Origin: CAZPZZ01 sp964591245 | GTDB lineage: Bacteria > Acidobacteriota > Vicinamibacteria > Vicinamibacterales > UBA8438 | Direction: 5' to 3' | Assembly: GCA_964591245.1 (NCBI GenBank) | Contig: CAZPZZ010000101.1 | Coordinates: forward strand, 1 to 15,099 | Length of the DNA: 15,099 nucleotides | Part shown: positions 14,240 to 15,099 of the stretch, piece by piece | Numbering within the stretch: position 1 is the stretch's first letter | Layout: every line of letters begins with the position of its first letter | Translations under genes and position numbers: made by a program | The notes under the pieces: model-generated | What the model was told of the DNA's origin: nothing | The model's input: the letters and a program-made list of their open reading frames with translations, nothing else | Databases searched by the model: none

Positions 14240-14839
14240 TCACCGAAAAGAGATGCGGGGCTCAACCTGACGGATTTGCTCCCCAGAATTTTCGATGCGG
14301 CCCAGTAGTTGTTCGACGGTGGCTTTCTGTTGTGGAATTTCGAGTGTCGCGGCGATGTCCGCGAGCGGTTTCAACACGAACTGTCGTTCATGCATCCGTG
14401 GGTGTGGAATCTCCAGTGTCGGGCTACGAATTGTGTCAGCGTCATAGAGTAGTAGGTCCAGATCCAATGTCCGTGGCCCATTGGGGAAGGGTGTGGCTTT
14501 GCCCGCTTGGTATTCGATGGCTTGCAGTGCTGCGAGGAGGGCACCGGGTTCGAGCTGCGTTTTGATGCGCACGACCGCATTCCAAAAATGGTCCTGACTC
14601 GTATAGCCCACCGGTGACGTCTCGTAGATCGGAGAGACCAGTTCCACGTGCATGGCTCGTTGCAGATGTCTGATTCCATCTGCCATGTGTCGTTCTTTGT
14701 CGACGTTACTTCCGAGTGCGATGAAGGCGGTGTGCCGGTCGATACAGTGAGTAGGTGTGGGATTGACGGCGTTGATCACACCGCCACGGGGTGTCAGGGG
14801 TACGCGCTTCTCGGAAATGTTGGGGGAGAGGGAAGCCAT
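14240..14839 (-). CDS. folK: 2-amino-4-hydroxy-6-hydroxymethyldihydropteridine pyrophosphokinase (HPPK)
   Basis: The product is 199 residues. HPPK transfers pyrophosphate from ATP to the pterin alcohol in folate synthesis, in the cytosol. 'AFIALGSNV' at about 38-46 is the classical N-terminus. 'GPRTLDLDLLLYD' at 121-133 carries the metal-binding Asp126 and Asp128. 'IPHPRMHERQFVLKPLADIA' at 144-163 completes the core. The Escherichia coli enzyme has about 159 residues, so about 37 extra residues precede the core here. The ATG at 14837-14839 directly abuts the upstream stop (TAG then ATG), suggesting translational coupling; a GTG at 14779 would give a shorter protein. The partner upstream is an amidohydrolase, not another folate gene. 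Confidence 0.95.
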   Translation of the reverse strand: MASLSPNISEKRVPLTPRGGVINAVNPTPTHCIDRHTAFIALGSNVDKERHMADGIRHLQRAMHVELVSPIYETSPVGYTSQDHFWNAVVRIKTQLEPGALLAALQAIEYQAGKATPFPNGPRTLDLDLLLYDADTIRSPTLEIPHPRMHERQFVLKPLADIAATLEIPQQKATVEQLLGRIENSGEQIRQVEPRISFR

Positions 14840-15099
14840 CTATCGCGCGTCTTCACTCATGACGATGCCGTCAATGATGACCCCGATGCAATGGGTCGTG
14901 TATTCGAAGGGATCCCCATCGAAGAGGGCGATGTCGCCGGCTTTCCCGATCTCGAGCGATCCGACGCGATCGTCGATGCCAAGAATCGTCGCGGCCCCGA
15001 TGGTAATGGTGGCCAGTGCGGCGTCAAAGGGAAGACCATGTGCTGCCGCCATCCCTGCTTCGAATAGGACAACACGTGTTCGTGGAACGTATGGCTCGA
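14840..15099 (-). CDS. Amidohydrolase (imidazolonepropionase-like), C-terminal part
   Basis: About 86 residues to the TAG stop at 14842-14840 are visible; the gene enters from the right edge. They hold the typical C-terminus of metal-dependent amidohydrolases: 'ALATITIGAATILGIDDRVGSLEIGKAGDIALFDGDPFEYTT' spans residues about 29-70 of the visible part. The metal-binding residues lie outside the window. Members close to this C-terminus are often annotated as imidazolonepropionase-like enzymes, some exported. It is followed with no gap by folK, so they are probably co-transcribed. Confidence 0.85.
   Translation of the reverse strand, partial: EPYVPRTRVVLFEAGMAAAHGLPFDAALATITIGAATILGIDDRVGSLEIGKAGDIALFDGDPFEYTTHCIGVIIDGIVMSEDAR

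Overview
The window is GC-rich, densely coding bacterial DNA with short intergenic gaps and no RNA genes, insertion sequences or CRISPR array that I could see. The gene content points to a free-living heterotroph. It includes two copies of a secreted 'WGxPDLQGVWDF' family that I associate with Acidobacteriota and similar soil or marine lineages, an OPT-type transporter, a SMUG1-type uracil-DNA glycosylase and a fused FO synthase. An Acidobacteriota (Vicinamibacteria-like) source is my guess; the window has no marker gene to prove it.

Left part (1-5849). A soluble PAS sensor histidine kinase on the minus strand is cut by the left edge. Upstream of it, also on the minus strand, are an OPT-family transporter and an AroM-family protein. 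Diverging from AroM on the plus strand are a DUF917-family protein and a hydantoinase/oxoprolinase (HyuA-like) subunit. Together these four genes look like an uptake and breakdown module for a small cyclic amide, hydantoin-like or thiohydantoin-like compound. The two divergent start codons are only about 31 bp apart.

Middle part (5850-9008). Two tandem minus-strand paralogs encode secreted proteins of unknown function, the upstream copy with a good promoter and Shine-Dalgarno site. Next is SMUG1 on the minus strand, whose predicted start codon lies inside a 9-bp inverted repeat. A 218-bp regulatory gap separates it from the next, divergent gene.

Right part (9009-15099). A CofG-CofH fusion (FO synthase, plus strand) makes the deazaflavin core of coenzyme F420. 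It converges on a compact three-gene minus-strand operon: an NDUFA9-like NAD(P)-binding protein, a flippase-like membrane protein and a CDP-alcohol phosphatidyltransferase, probably concerned with membrane lipid. A 15-bp perfect palindrome lies just upstream of that operon. Next on the minus strand is folK (HPPK), whose start codon directly abuts the stop codon of an amidohydrolase cut by the right edge.

The most interesting parts are the DUF917/HyuA/AroM/OPT module, the three-gene lipid-type operon, the paralog pair of unknown function, and the SMUG1/FO-synthase divergent region.
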